A stretch of 64,000 nt of DNA from Burkholderia sp. WSM2232 (GTDB lineage: Bacteria; Pseudomonadota; Gammaproteobacteria; Burkholderiales; Burkholderiaceae): positions 1-64,000 of the forward strand of contig NZ_AWZV01000014.1 in the NCBI RefSeq assembly GCF_000472545.1. Reading direction: 5' to 3'. This document shows, piece by piece, positions 55,086 through 62,863 of this stretch. How positions within the stretch are numbered: position 1 is the stretch's first letter; each line of letters begins with the position of its first letter. The notes under the pieces were generated by a model. It saw only the letters and a program-made list of their open reading frames with translations, had not been told where the DNA came from and ran no database searches. The position numbers were made by a program, and so were the translations under genes.

Positions 55086-55781
55086 ATGAAAACGATAGGT
55101 GTGATTGGCGGAATGAGCTGGGAATCCTCCGCCGAGTATTACAGGCTGCTGAACCGTCACGCCAAGGCGCGCTTGGGCGGCCATCACAACGCCCGCAGCC
55201 TGATGCTGACCGTGGATTTCGCACGAGTCGAAGCCGACCAGCGTGCCGGCGCATGGGACGCACTCGGCGAGCAGATGGCCGACGCCGCACGCCAACTGGA
55301 GCGCGGCGGCGCGCAACTCGTGATGCTTGCCACGAACACCATGCATCGCGTGTATGAATCGATTGAACGGGCCATTCACGTGCCGTTTCTGCATATCGCC
55401 GATCCGACCGGCAGCGCGTTGCGCGCCGCGGGCGTCGAGCGGGTCGGCCTGCTCGGCACGCGCTATACGATGGAGCAGACGTTCTACACGGGGCGGCTGC
55501 GCGAGCGCTACGGCCTGGACACGCTGGTACCGGATGAAGCGGACCGCGCCCACGTGCATCGCATCATTTACGACGAGCTGTGTCATGGCGACGTGAAGCG
55601 CGAATCGCGCGGGGTGTATCAAGGTGTGATCGAATCGCTGCGTGAGCGCGGGGCGCAGGCAGTGATTCTTGGCTGCACAGAAATCACGTTGCTGATCAAG
55701 CCGGAACATTCCGTCCTGCCTGTTTTCGATACCACGGCGTTGCATGCGCAAGCGGCGGTGGAATGGGCGATTGGGGGGTGA
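55086..55781 (+). CDS. aspartate/glutamate racemase family protein
   Basis: A 231-residue member of the Asp/Glu racemase superfamily, close to E. coli YgeA. The N-terminus is GVIGGMSWESSAEYY. The second catalytic Cys is Cys197 in ILGCTEITLL. At the first catalytic position there is Thr83 (LATNTMH), not Cys; E. coli YgeA (L-DER) is reported to use the same Thr83/Cys197 pair. It stands alone, divergent from the amidohydrolase, with about 230 bp between the starts. Racemisation of L-Asp/L-Glu is the best inference. Confidence 0.88.
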   Translation: MKTIGVIGGMSWESSAEYYRLLNRHAKARLGGHHNARSLMLTVDFARVEADQRAGAWDALGEQMADAARQLERGGAQLVMLATNTMHRVYESIERAIHVPFLHIADPTGSALRAAGVERVGLLGTRYTMEQTFYTGRLRERYGLDTLVPDEADRAHVHRIIYDELCHGDVKRESRGVYQGVIESLRERGAQAVILGCTEITLLIKPEHSVLPVFDTTALHAQAAVEWAIGG

Positions 55782-56145
55782 TTTGAGCGGACGGAGCGTG
55801 GTGGGGGACTGAGGCAATGACACGCATCCGAGATTGTGCGCAGCGCTGCGGCTAGCAGAACTGCGCACACATAGTGCCGCTCGATCGCTGAGGACGCCAT
55901 GAGCACTGGCATGCGTTGCCGAACGACATTCGCGCGTGGAGCGGGCGCAGTCGGCATGTCCCCTACCGACCGGCGGCAATTCACTGCGTCAACCGATTAG
56001 ATGCCGGCGGGCGGATGGGTGTGGCGCGGACTGTGGCCGGGGTGCAAGCGCGACTCGATGTTCAAGGCTCTAACGAAATTCCACCGAAGCGGGGCCGGGA
56101 CTATCTCGAGCTCTTATAAAAAAGCTCAGCCAAAGCAACGCCAAT
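55782..56145. other. intergenic region at the edge of the accessory zone
   Basis: About 360 bp without a recognisable gene. An inverted repeat TGTGCGCAG/CTGCGCACA lies at 55835-55869. GAGCT and AGCTC flank an A-rich loop near 56108-56130, close to the end of the minus-strand OmpA-like gene, but it is not a clean terminator. Confidence 0.5.
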
Positions 56146-56595
56146 TTACTGCTCGTCGCAACAGTTGTTGGGACAGCCGGGACTTACTTCGACGATGACT
56201 TCGCGGCTATCACTGTGGACCTGTCCTGGACTGCCTGTCGGATAAACCTGTGTCTTGATCTGCAACGGCGCATTCACCAATCCGTCTTCGAGTGCTTCCG
56301 TGGCGACAGCAACTGCACGGCGCATGGCTAGCTCCTTCGGTGCGCGTTCACCTGACTCTGCACTACCTACGATCGTTATCCAGTTCTGGATCGCATATTT
56401 CGAATTAGTCATCGCTACCCATCTGCGAAGGTGTTTCCTCTCATATTCAGAGACCTTGGCGCCGTTACTTTCGAAAGCAATCTGTACCTGCTCAGGCGGC
56501 AAGTTCATCGAACCGTTGCATTCTGCTCTGGCAGTCAGCCCGTAACCAAGTGCCAGAGCTACCATCGTATATTGAATACCCTTTATGCTGATCAT
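56146..56595 (-). CDS. small exported OmpA-like protein, possible immunity or partner protein
   Basis: A 149-residue protein with a signal peptide (about residues 1-24, cleavage near TARA|EC). The mature part has a weak OmpA/MotB-like pattern: IAFESNGAKVSEYERKHLRRW, then ITIVGSAESGERAPKELAMRRAVAV. The end is Cys-rich (CPNNCCDEQ). It starts 10 bp after the M35 gene, so it belongs to the same operon. A periplasmic partner of a delivered peptidase, for example an immunity protein, is inferred from position and export only. Base composition is AT-richer than the surroundings. Confidence 0.7.
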   Translation of the reverse strand: MISIKGIQYTMVALALGYGLTARAECNGSMNLPPEQVQIAFESNGAKVSEYERKHLRRWVAMTNSKYAIQNWITIVGSAESGERAPKELAMRRAVAVATEALEDGLVNAPLQIKTQVYPTGSPGQVHSDSREVIVEVSPGCPNNCCDEQ

Positions 56596-56605
56596 GGAAA
56601 GCTTT

Positions 56606-57325
56606 CTATTGGGTGGCAAAAAGCGGTTCACCATACACAACATATCCTGCCAGCGTGTCGGCGTTACGGAGCGCTTCGTCCGGATTATTGCGGGCCCATT
56701 CGGCGGCTGTTGGGTCCAGGCCGTACCTCCGGTCACCGCTGCCGAACGTATCGGAGAAGTGCGTTACTTCGTGAATTAGTGTGGACAGGCGTGAATCGCC
56801 AAACATGTTCTGGTCGCGGAGGCCATTGCAAAATTTCATGCCGATACTTATTAGCCTGCGTTCCGTGTTAGGCCCGCATACGTGCGCAGCTTCTCGATCG
56901 ACATTCTTTAAATTTGGCATGCAGCCCAGCATTCTGTCCAAATCGGGGTCGCTTCGTACGAGACAAGCCGGCGTCAAATCTCGGAGGGCGGCCAAGTGGC
57001 GGGAAAATCCCGCAAGCAGGTATTGACGCGTACTATCATCCGTTCGATTGAACCAGTACATCATCCGTTGTTTTGTCGCGGCATCATTGCGATTCAGGTC
57101 TCCAATCCGGCGCTCGACCAGAGTAACAGCCCAACCTAGCAGGCGTTTTGCTATCACGCGGAATTCGTTGTCGGTCATATTCGGGCAAATCGGTGTGACG
57201 TCAATCGTTACATGGACCATCGATCCCGGATTCGTGTTTGTGACCGCAGTAGAGTGAACTTCGAACCATTCTTCGTTCTGGTGCGCGTCGAATTGATACT
57301 TGTTGTCGTTTCCAAAGTTACGCAT
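56606..57325 (-). CDS. M35 aspzincin-type metallopeptidase, candidate T6SS effector
   Basis: A 239-residue predicted zinc metallopeptidase. The motif HEVTHF gives His185, Glu186 and His189. The aspzincin third-ligand segment follows as FGSGDRRYG (Asp198), and NADTLAGYVV ends the domain. This is the M35 Lys-specific endopeptidase family pattern. There is no signal peptide, unlike secreted fungal M35 enzymes, which fits delivery by another route. It lies 82 bp after a PAAR protein gene and 10 bp before the OmpA-like gene. The start has a GGGGG about 10 bp upstream. Confidence 0.8.
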   Translation of the reverse strand: MRNFGNDNKYQFDAHQNEEWFEVHSTAVTNTNPGSMVHVTIDVTPICPNMTDNEFRVIAKRLLGWAVTLVERRIGDLNRNDAATKQRMMYWFNRTDDSTRQYLLAGFSRHLAALRDLTPACLVRSDPDLDRMLGCMPNLKNVDREAAHVCGPNTERRLISIGMKFCNGLRDQNMFGDSRLSTLIHEVTHFSDTFGSGDRRYGLDPTAAEWARNNPDEALRNADTLAGYVVYGEPLFATQ

Positions 57326-57407
57326 CTTTGTGTGCCCCCTTCAATACAGAGTTCGGCAGGCGCATGTCTTCGTCAATTGCATATGCAGTTGACCGCAGCA
57401 ACGCGCA

Positions 57408-57908
57408 TCACACTGCTCCGATAATTTCGAGTGTTAAACGTCGCGCGTCTTCGGTCGCGATTCGTTGGGTGCGTCCTCCAGAGTCCGTGGTGCCGCTAGC
57501 TACAACTGCCGATCCCACGCTCACGCGATAGCGCACGTTCGACAACGGCTGGCCGTCCGTATCCTTTAGTGTGTACTGCTGATCGTACACAAATGCTTTC
57601 GGCGTCTGCTCGACTGTATATCTCTCTTCGTTTTCTGAATAGAATGCGTTGGAACCGCTCGCCGCAAGAACACGATTTTTCCCGCATGGACACAACACCC
57701 AATCCATGTCTCGCACTAGCGCATCGCCGTTGTTCATCCAGCCTGTGGCTGTTCCTGCTATTTCCCAAGCACCTTTACAGTAACCACATGTCGCCTTGTT
57801 TCCACTTCGCGCGTACGCCTTGCCTCCCTCGTTGAAGAAGTCGCTATAGGCCATTATTTGGCCGCCTGTAGTCGTGCGGTCGCCGTCGGCTGCAAGTCGA
57901 TCAAACAT
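57408..57908 (-). CDS. PAAR-domain protein (T6SS spike tip)
   Basis: A 166-residue protein with a PAAR-like N-terminal domain: GDRTTTGGQ near residue 9, Cys41 and Cys44 in TCGYCKG, and CPCG (Cys73, Cys75) after NNGDALVRDMDWVL. PAAR proteins cap the VgrG spike of type VI secretion systems. A C-terminal domain of about 60 residues (YTLKDTDGQPL to the end) has a beta-rich, Gly-Asp pattern seen in other Burkholderia PAAR proteins and may bind cargo. ATG 57908 is preferred over 57914 because of AGGGA spacing. No vgrG or T6SS core genes are in the window. Confidence 0.8.
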   Translation of the reverse strand: MFDRLAADGDRTTTGGQIMAYSDFFNEGGKAYARSGNKATCGYCKGAWEIAGTATGWMNNGDALVRDMDWVLCPCGKNRVLAASGSNAFYSENEERYTVEQTPKAFVYDQQYTLKDTDGQPLSNVRYRVSVGSAVVASGTTDSGGRTQRIATEDARRLTLEIIGAV

Positions 57909-58232
57909 TAGCATTCCCTGGAGGTTTGGTACAAAGGTTTGTCAAGTTCCGCGCGTCGACCCTCGCTAGCGCACGCATGTGCGCTTGCGTTCCTGCTGTT
58001 CCGGCATTCGCCATCCTCCCGGGAGACACGAACGCCAGCAATGGAACGTGGGCGAGTGATCGGCGCGGACATAGCTGCGGCTGCGTTTGCCGATCATGAC
58101 GGACCGCTTGGCGAAGCCCATCAGAGAAATCCGAAAAAGGCCTCGGACAGGAAAATAAAGGCCAGGTCACCACACAGCGATAATTCTTGTGCCATTTGTG
58201 AATCAGACGCTCGCTGCTGTGCCTGCTAACAG

Positions 58233-58255
58233 AAGCCCGCGCAATGCGGGCTTTT
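58233..58255 (+). terminator. terminator-like hairpin
   Basis: AAGCCCGC and GCGGGCTT arms with a GCAAT loop, followed by TT. No gene that it would serve is identified on the plus strand, so it may be the remnant of a lost gene. Confidence 0.6.
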
Positions 58256-58973
58256 CGTGTCCAGGTTTTCCGGCGTCCCTTTGCATGCGAGACCCTGTAC
58301 TGCGGCCAAGCGGCCGCCCAGCGTGACATGCTGCGACACGCCGTCGAGCGTGGCGGCATGTCATCGTTGCGGGCGCTGCACCAGGACACTATGAGAGCGG
58401 ACGTTGCTGACCGGGAACGATCCGATCACGCAGGTTTCACACGCACGACGCCAGCTCGGCCGCCTCCGCCACTGCCGCAGGCATTGGTCGTCGTCGCCTA
58501 TGCTCGCTGTTCACGCAAATACTCACAGGCTCGCGGTGCTGTTTCCGTGCCTATTCGAGTTCCGCATGTAAGATGCGATGCGAGCAACTTTTGAACATGT
58601 CGCACGATTGCTCACGGGCGCACGGCGAATGAACGTCTGAACCGCGCTACCGTCGCGAATGCATCGACACGCACGAATGAAACTACGGAAAGTAAGCCTC
58701 ACGGAACGCTGGCGGCTTGCATCGAGCCACCCTGGCCGCGCATATCGCGACCATCCAACCGGTGGGTCACCGGCCGACGGTCGAGCGCTTCAACCGTGCG
58801 AGCACGCGCATTAATGCCCTGTTACGGGAGGTTGGGATGGCGTGGGTCAATGCGCGACAGCGTCAAACGATTGACGGGGAAGGCAGCGTGACGTGTCCTG
58901 GTCTTTTCGTATTCGCGACGCCGCGCGCCAACCGGTACAGACACATATAGCGAGGCAAAACAGACAGACACAA

Positions 58974-59003
58974 AAAAACCCGCTCAAGGCGGGTTCATTT
59001 TTC
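58974..59003 (-). terminator. terminator downstream of tRNA-fMet
   Basis: On the minus strand, GAACCCGC and GCGGGTTTTTTT arms flank a 5-base loop about 95 bp after the tRNA 3' end. Confidence 0.85.
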
Positions 59004-59096
59004 GTGCATGTCAGCAATAAACACGGCGATTGTCCTGACAGCAAACTCAGGCAATCACTCCGGATTCAGGAAACCGTCTACATGCACTACGGCGAT

Positions 59097-59173
59097 TGGT
59101 TGCGGGGACAGGATTTGAACCTGTGACCTTCGGGTTATGAGCCCGACGAGCTGCCAGACTGCTCCACCCCGCG
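59097..59173 (-). tRNA. initiator tRNA-fMet (CAT)
   Basis: A 77-nt tRNA with encoded CCA. The acceptor stem pairs CGCGGGG with CCCCGCA, leaving the C1:A72 mismatch of initiator tRNAs. The anticodon arm reads TCGGGCTCATAACCCGA, with CAT and three G:C pairs, also diagnostic of fMet. A terminator follows. The accessory PAAR cassette lies on its 3' side, the usual side for integration into tRNA genes. Confidence 0.97.
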
Positions 59174-59273
59174 TCAGAGAAAAGAGATTGTATAGGGACG
59201 CGGGTAAAACGTCAAACAATCGCACACGAATTCTGCGTGAAGCACGCAAGGGCGCAAGCCGGCACCGGCGCGC

Positions 59274-59561
59274 TCAAAGATCCTGAACCGTCGCGCCCTC
59301 GATCTTGCCGTCGATAATATCCGCACCGTACTGGCTCGCGCTGCGCTTGGCCACGCCGAAGTCCGCAAACGTGACCGGCAGCACGAGACGAAACACGCGG
59401 CTCGCCTTCGACCCGCTAATCGCGCCCGGCCGACACACGCGCACTGCGACGTCATAGCCTTCGGCATCACGCTTGTGACCGTCGAACTTGCCGAATTCCC
59501 GCGAAAAAACCAGCGGGTGCACTTCGAAGTCCTTATAAATCGCCGGGTAAGTTCGAGCCAT
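59274..59561 (-). CDS. small conserved-type hypothetical protein
   Basis: A 95-residue protein beginning MARTYPAIYKDFEVHPLVFSR after a good GGAGGG ribosome-binding site. It has no signal peptide or membrane segment and appears mixed alpha/beta. I do not recognise its function. It stands alone upstream of tRNA-fMet on the same strand, and the strong RBS and uninterrupted frame favour a real gene. Confidence 0.75.
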   Translation of the reverse strand: MARTYPAIYKDFEVHPLVFSREFGKFDGHKRDAEGYDVAVRVCRPGAISGSKASRVFRLVLPVTFADFGVAKRSASQYGADIIDGKIEGATVQDL

Positions 59562-59752
59562 GATGCCCTCCGCTGCACGCTGGTGCCTGAGTAGTCAAAC
59601 TGTGAGTGTGATCCCTACTATACGCCGCGCGTGGCACACACCGGCTTTTTATTTTCAGTCGGCCATGCGCGCCCTCGCCGCGCGAAAATCGTCTGCCGCG
59701 CGTACACGCTGGTAAGCTACGGCTCCTGCGCCATTCAGCCCGAGAATTTCCC

Positions 59753-60529
59753 GTGAAAATCGCTACCTGGAACGTCAACTCTCTCAAGGTCCGCCAACAG
59801 CATGTGATCGACTGGCTCGAAACGAGCCGCACCGACGTGCTATGTCTTCAGGAACTGAAACTCCCCGACGAGAAGTTTCCGCGCGCGGAGCTGCAAGAGA
59901 AAGGCTACCGGAGCTGGTTCGCGGGCCAGAAAACGTACAACGGCGTAGGCATCCTCGTTCGCGAAGGAATCAGCGTCGACGAAACCACCATCGTGCGAAA
60001 CATTCCGGGCTTTGACGACTTGCAGCAGCGCGTGGTGGCCGCGACGGTCGACGGCGTGCGCATCATCTCCGCCTATTTCCCGAACGGCCAGGCGCCCGGC
60101 ACCGACAAATTCGCCTACAAGCTGCGCTGGCTCGCTGCGCTGCACGACTGGGTCCAAAGCGAAATGGCGCTGTATCCAAAGCTCGCGCTGCTTGGCGACT
60201 ACAACATCGCACCGGACGACCGCGACGTGCACGATCCCAAGGCGTGGGAAGGCCAGAATCTGGTGTCGCCCGAAGAACGCGCGGAGTTCGTGCGCTTGAC
60301 CGAGCTGGGCCTTGTCGACGCGTTCCGTCAGTTCGAGCAGCCCGAAAAAATCTACTCGTGGTGGGACTACCGGATGATGGCGTTTCGCCGCAACGCGGGT
60401 CTGCGTATCGACCACATCCTGCTGTCGAGGCCGCTTGCCGAAACCTGTACGTCATGCGAAGTCGACAAGGTGCCGCGCAAGTGGGATCAGCCGTCGGATC
60501 ACGCCCCGGTCGTCGCGCAGCTCGGCTGA
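59753..60529 (+). CDS. xth: exodeoxyribonuclease III
   Basis: A 258-residue ExoIII/AP-endonuclease of the EEP superfamily, acting in base-excision repair. Catalytic blocks are TWNVNSLKVR, CLQELKLPDE (metal Glu), LLGDYNIAPDDRDVHD and QPSDHAPVVAQL (catalytic Asp-His). GTG is the start. The gene ends 6 bp before the converging S9 peptidase gene. Confidence 0.95.
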   Translation: MKIATWNVNSLKVRQQHVIDWLETSRTDVLCLQELKLPDEKFPRAELQEKGYRSWFAGQKTYNGVGILVREGISVDETTIVRNIPGFDDLQQRVVAATVDGVRIISAYFPNGQAPGTDKFAYKLRWLAALHDWVQSEMALYPKLALLGDYNIAPDDRDVHDPKAWEGQNLVSPEERAEFVRLTELGLVDAFRQFEQPEKIYSWWDYRMMAFRRNAGLRIDHILLSRPLAETCTSCEVDKVPRKWDQPSDHAPVVAQLG

Positions 60530-60535
60530 TAGACC

Positions 60536-62680
60536 TCAAGCCGAAACGGCCAGCGTCTCCCACAAGAATCCGAACACCATCGCATCATGCTCGGCCTGCT
60601 CCAGTTCGTCGGAGCCGCCGTGACCGCCTTCGGTGTTCTCGCGATACCACACGTTGTCCACGCCAAGCGCCTGCATGCGCGCGGCCATCTTGCGCGCATG
60701 GCCGGGATGCACGCGGTCGTCGGCGCTCGAGGTGGTGAACAGCACCGGCGAATACTTCACTCCCGCCGACACCCGGTGATAGGGCGAGTAAGCGGCAAGC
60801 ACGCGCGCGTCGTCGGGATTGTCAGGATCGCCGTATTCGTCGATCCATGAAGCACCCGCATGCAACAGGTGATAGCGGCTCATGTCGAGCAGCGGCACTT
60901 CGCAGACCACGGCGCCGAACAGCTCAGGCCGCTGCACCATGCACGCCGCCACCAGCAGCCCGCCGTTGCTGCCGCCCTGAATGCCGAGTTGCGCGGCACT
61001 CGTCACGCCGCTTGCCACGAGCGCTTCGGCCACCGCGATGAAATCGTCGAACGCGCGCTGCCGATGCCGGGCTTGCGCCGCCGTATGCCAGCGCGTGCCG
61101 AACTCGCCGCCGCCGCGTATGTGCGCGACCACGTACACGCCGCCGCGCTCGAGCCAGCCAATGCCCTGCCCCGTCAGGTAGCTCGGCAGCAAAGGAATCG
61201 CGAAGCCGCCATAGCCGCTTAACAGGCACGGCCGCGCGTGCGGGGCGGCGCCCGGCTGTTCTGTCTTGTCTGCGTGCTCAGCGGCCTGCATCTCGCGCGG
61301 CCCAATCACCGTGTAAGGCACACGTGTACCGTCCGCCGAAACGGCATGGCCGCGCGTCACCGCGAAGCGCGTCGCGTCGAATTGCGTCGGCCAGCGGTCG
61401 AGCAACTCCCAGTCGTTGAGATCATCGCGGGCAAGATCCGCGAGCCAATACGCCGGCGGTTGCAGGTAGTCGTCGGTATCGACGAACACCTCGTCATTCA
61501 GCGTCGACTCCACCGGGGAAACCTCCGCCTGGCCGTCCTCGCGCGACGGGAAAACGCGCTCATGCCACTGCCATGTGCCGTCGGCGGATTGTGTCGGCGC
61601 AAACAACAGGGTTTTGTTCTGCACGTCTTCGAGATACGAGACGATGAGCTGGCTGCGCGTATGGGTCCATTCGCACGCGGAAGTCTGCGACGTTGGCAGG
61701 AACAGCGGCGTGAGCTCACGCTCGCCACGCAGGAACGCGTCTTCGCGGATCGCCAGCAATGCGCCGCCTGGGTACACGTGATCATTGCAATGCCAGTCGA
61801 GGCGCGGCTCGAGCAACAGCCAACCGTGCCAGCCGCTCACCGCGACATGCGAGGGCACCTCGTAACGACGCCAGGCATCGGCGGCAACAGCGGCCTCCTT
61901 CGTTGTGTCGAGGTAATACGTGTGCGAGTCGAAGAAATCGACGCTGCTCACCACCGTATGCCGCTCTTCCACCGGATCGTAGTGTGCTTCCACGCCGATG
62001 TCGCTATACGCACCCCTGAACACCACCGGCGCGTCGGCGAGCGCCGTGCCGCGCGTCCAGCGCCGCACCTCGCGCGGATAACCGGAGCGCGTGAGGCTCT
62101 TGCGTCCATTGTCCCAGCCCACGTAAAGCGTGTCCCGGTTGATCCACGATGCGGTGTGCTTACCCGCCTTCGGGATCGCAAATCCGTCGTCGACGAAACG
62201 GCGCGCGTCGATATCGAACTCGCGCACCACCAGCGCGTCCGAGCCGCCCGGCGACATCGTGATCAACGCGCGATCGCCGTCGGGATAAAGAATATCGAGC
62301 TCGACACACATCCACGGCGTGCCTTCGGCCTCGCCCAGCGCGTCGAAGTCGATCAGGTTCTGCCAGTCGGGCTTGCCGCCGCGCCACGCTGCCCAACTGG
62401 TGCGCCGCCACAGACCTTTGGGGTTGCGCTCGTCCTGCCAGAGGTCGTACGCCCACTCTTTCCATCTGTCTGGAATAACCGGGCGTTCACGGGGCAAGTA
62501 CGCATCGGCCAGCCGTTGCCGCAGCGTTTCGAATGGCGCGCCGCTGCACCACGCGACGCGCGTGCGGGCATTCTGCTGTTCGACCCATGCGAGAGCTTCG
62601 GGGTCGTCGAGCGCTTCGAGCCAGAGGAACGGATCGGGGGAAAGCGGCCAGGGTGAGGGAACGGCAGAAGCAGAAGGCAT
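60536..62680 (-). CDS. prolyl oligopeptidase family serine peptidase (S9)
   Basis: A 714-residue S9 oligopeptidase. The N-terminal beta-propeller domain spans about residues 15-430. The C-terminal alpha/beta hydrolase domain has the catalytic Ser in GIQGGSNGGLLV, Asp in SADDRVHPGHARK and His in NTEGGHGGSDE. No signal peptide is seen, so it is probably cytoplasmic. Prolyl endopeptidase and oligopeptidase B both fit; the Ser context favours the former group. Confidence 0.92.
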   Translation of the reverse strand: MPSASAVPSPWPLSPDPFLWLEALDDPEALAWVEQQNARTRVAWCSGAPFETLRQRLADAYLPRERPVIPDRWKEWAYDLWQDERNPKGLWRRTSWAAWRGGKPDWQNLIDFDALGEAEGTPWMCVELDILYPDGDRALITMSPGGSDALVVREFDIDARRFVDDGFAIPKAGKHTASWINRDTLYVGWDNGRKSLTRSGYPREVRRWTRGTALADAPVVFRGAYSDIGVEAHYDPVEERHTVVSSVDFFDSHTYYLDTTKEAAVAADAWRRYEVPSHVAVSGWHGWLLLEPRLDWHCNDHVYPGGALLAIREDAFLRGERELTPLFLPTSQTSACEWTHTRSQLIVSYLEDVQNKTLLFAPTQSADGTWQWHERVFPSREDGQAEVSPVESTLNDEVFVDTDDYLQPPAYWLADLARDDLNDWELLDRWPTQFDATRFAVTRGHAVSADGTRVPYTVIGPREMQAAEHADKTEQPGAAPHARPCLLSGYGGFAIPLLPSYLTGQGIGWLERGGVYVVAHIRGGGEFGTRWHTAAQARHRQRAFDDFIAVAEALVASGVTSAAQLGIQGGSNGGLLVAACMVQRPELFGAVVCEVPLLDMSRYHLLHAGASWIDEYGDPDNPDDARVLAAYSPYHRVSAGVKYSPVLFTTSSADDRVHPGHARKMAARMQALGVDNVWYRENTEGGHGGSDELEQAEHDAMVFGFLWETLAVSA

Positions 62681-62863
62681 CGTAGGCTGTTGGAAGGAAA
62701 CAGCGTTGATTATGCCTTGCCGGGTGAAGAGCCGCGGATGTGGTGCGGCCTGCGCCGCGATTCACACCCGCATGAGCGCTGCCGCCTGAACGCGAAGCCG
62801 CGCAGACAACGGCGGCCGACCGGACCACAACCAGGCCGGCCGCCGCATTCCAGCCAGGGGCGA

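Larger units (their letters stand above)
57909..59096. other. 1.2-kb region without a supported gene, between PAAR cassette and tRNA-fMet
   Basis: No open frame here has a good ribosome-binding site or recognised domain. It holds two terminator hairpins (58233-58255 and about 58974-59003). Short frames of 60-116 codons at 57.9-58.9 kb look like background. The region could be decayed mobile or effector DNA, but I see no transposase, integrase or tRNA duplication. Confidence 0.6.

Noticed and set aside
58717..58950. Possible transposase or recombinase fragment (77 codons)
   Set aside because: A few residues look helical and Arg-rich but no catalytic motif, inverted repeat or neighbouring transposase part is visible.
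59097..59173. tRNA-fMet as a proven attachment site
   Set aside because: I could not find a duplicated tRNA 3' end near 55.8-58 kb and no integrase is present, so only a possible association is claimed.
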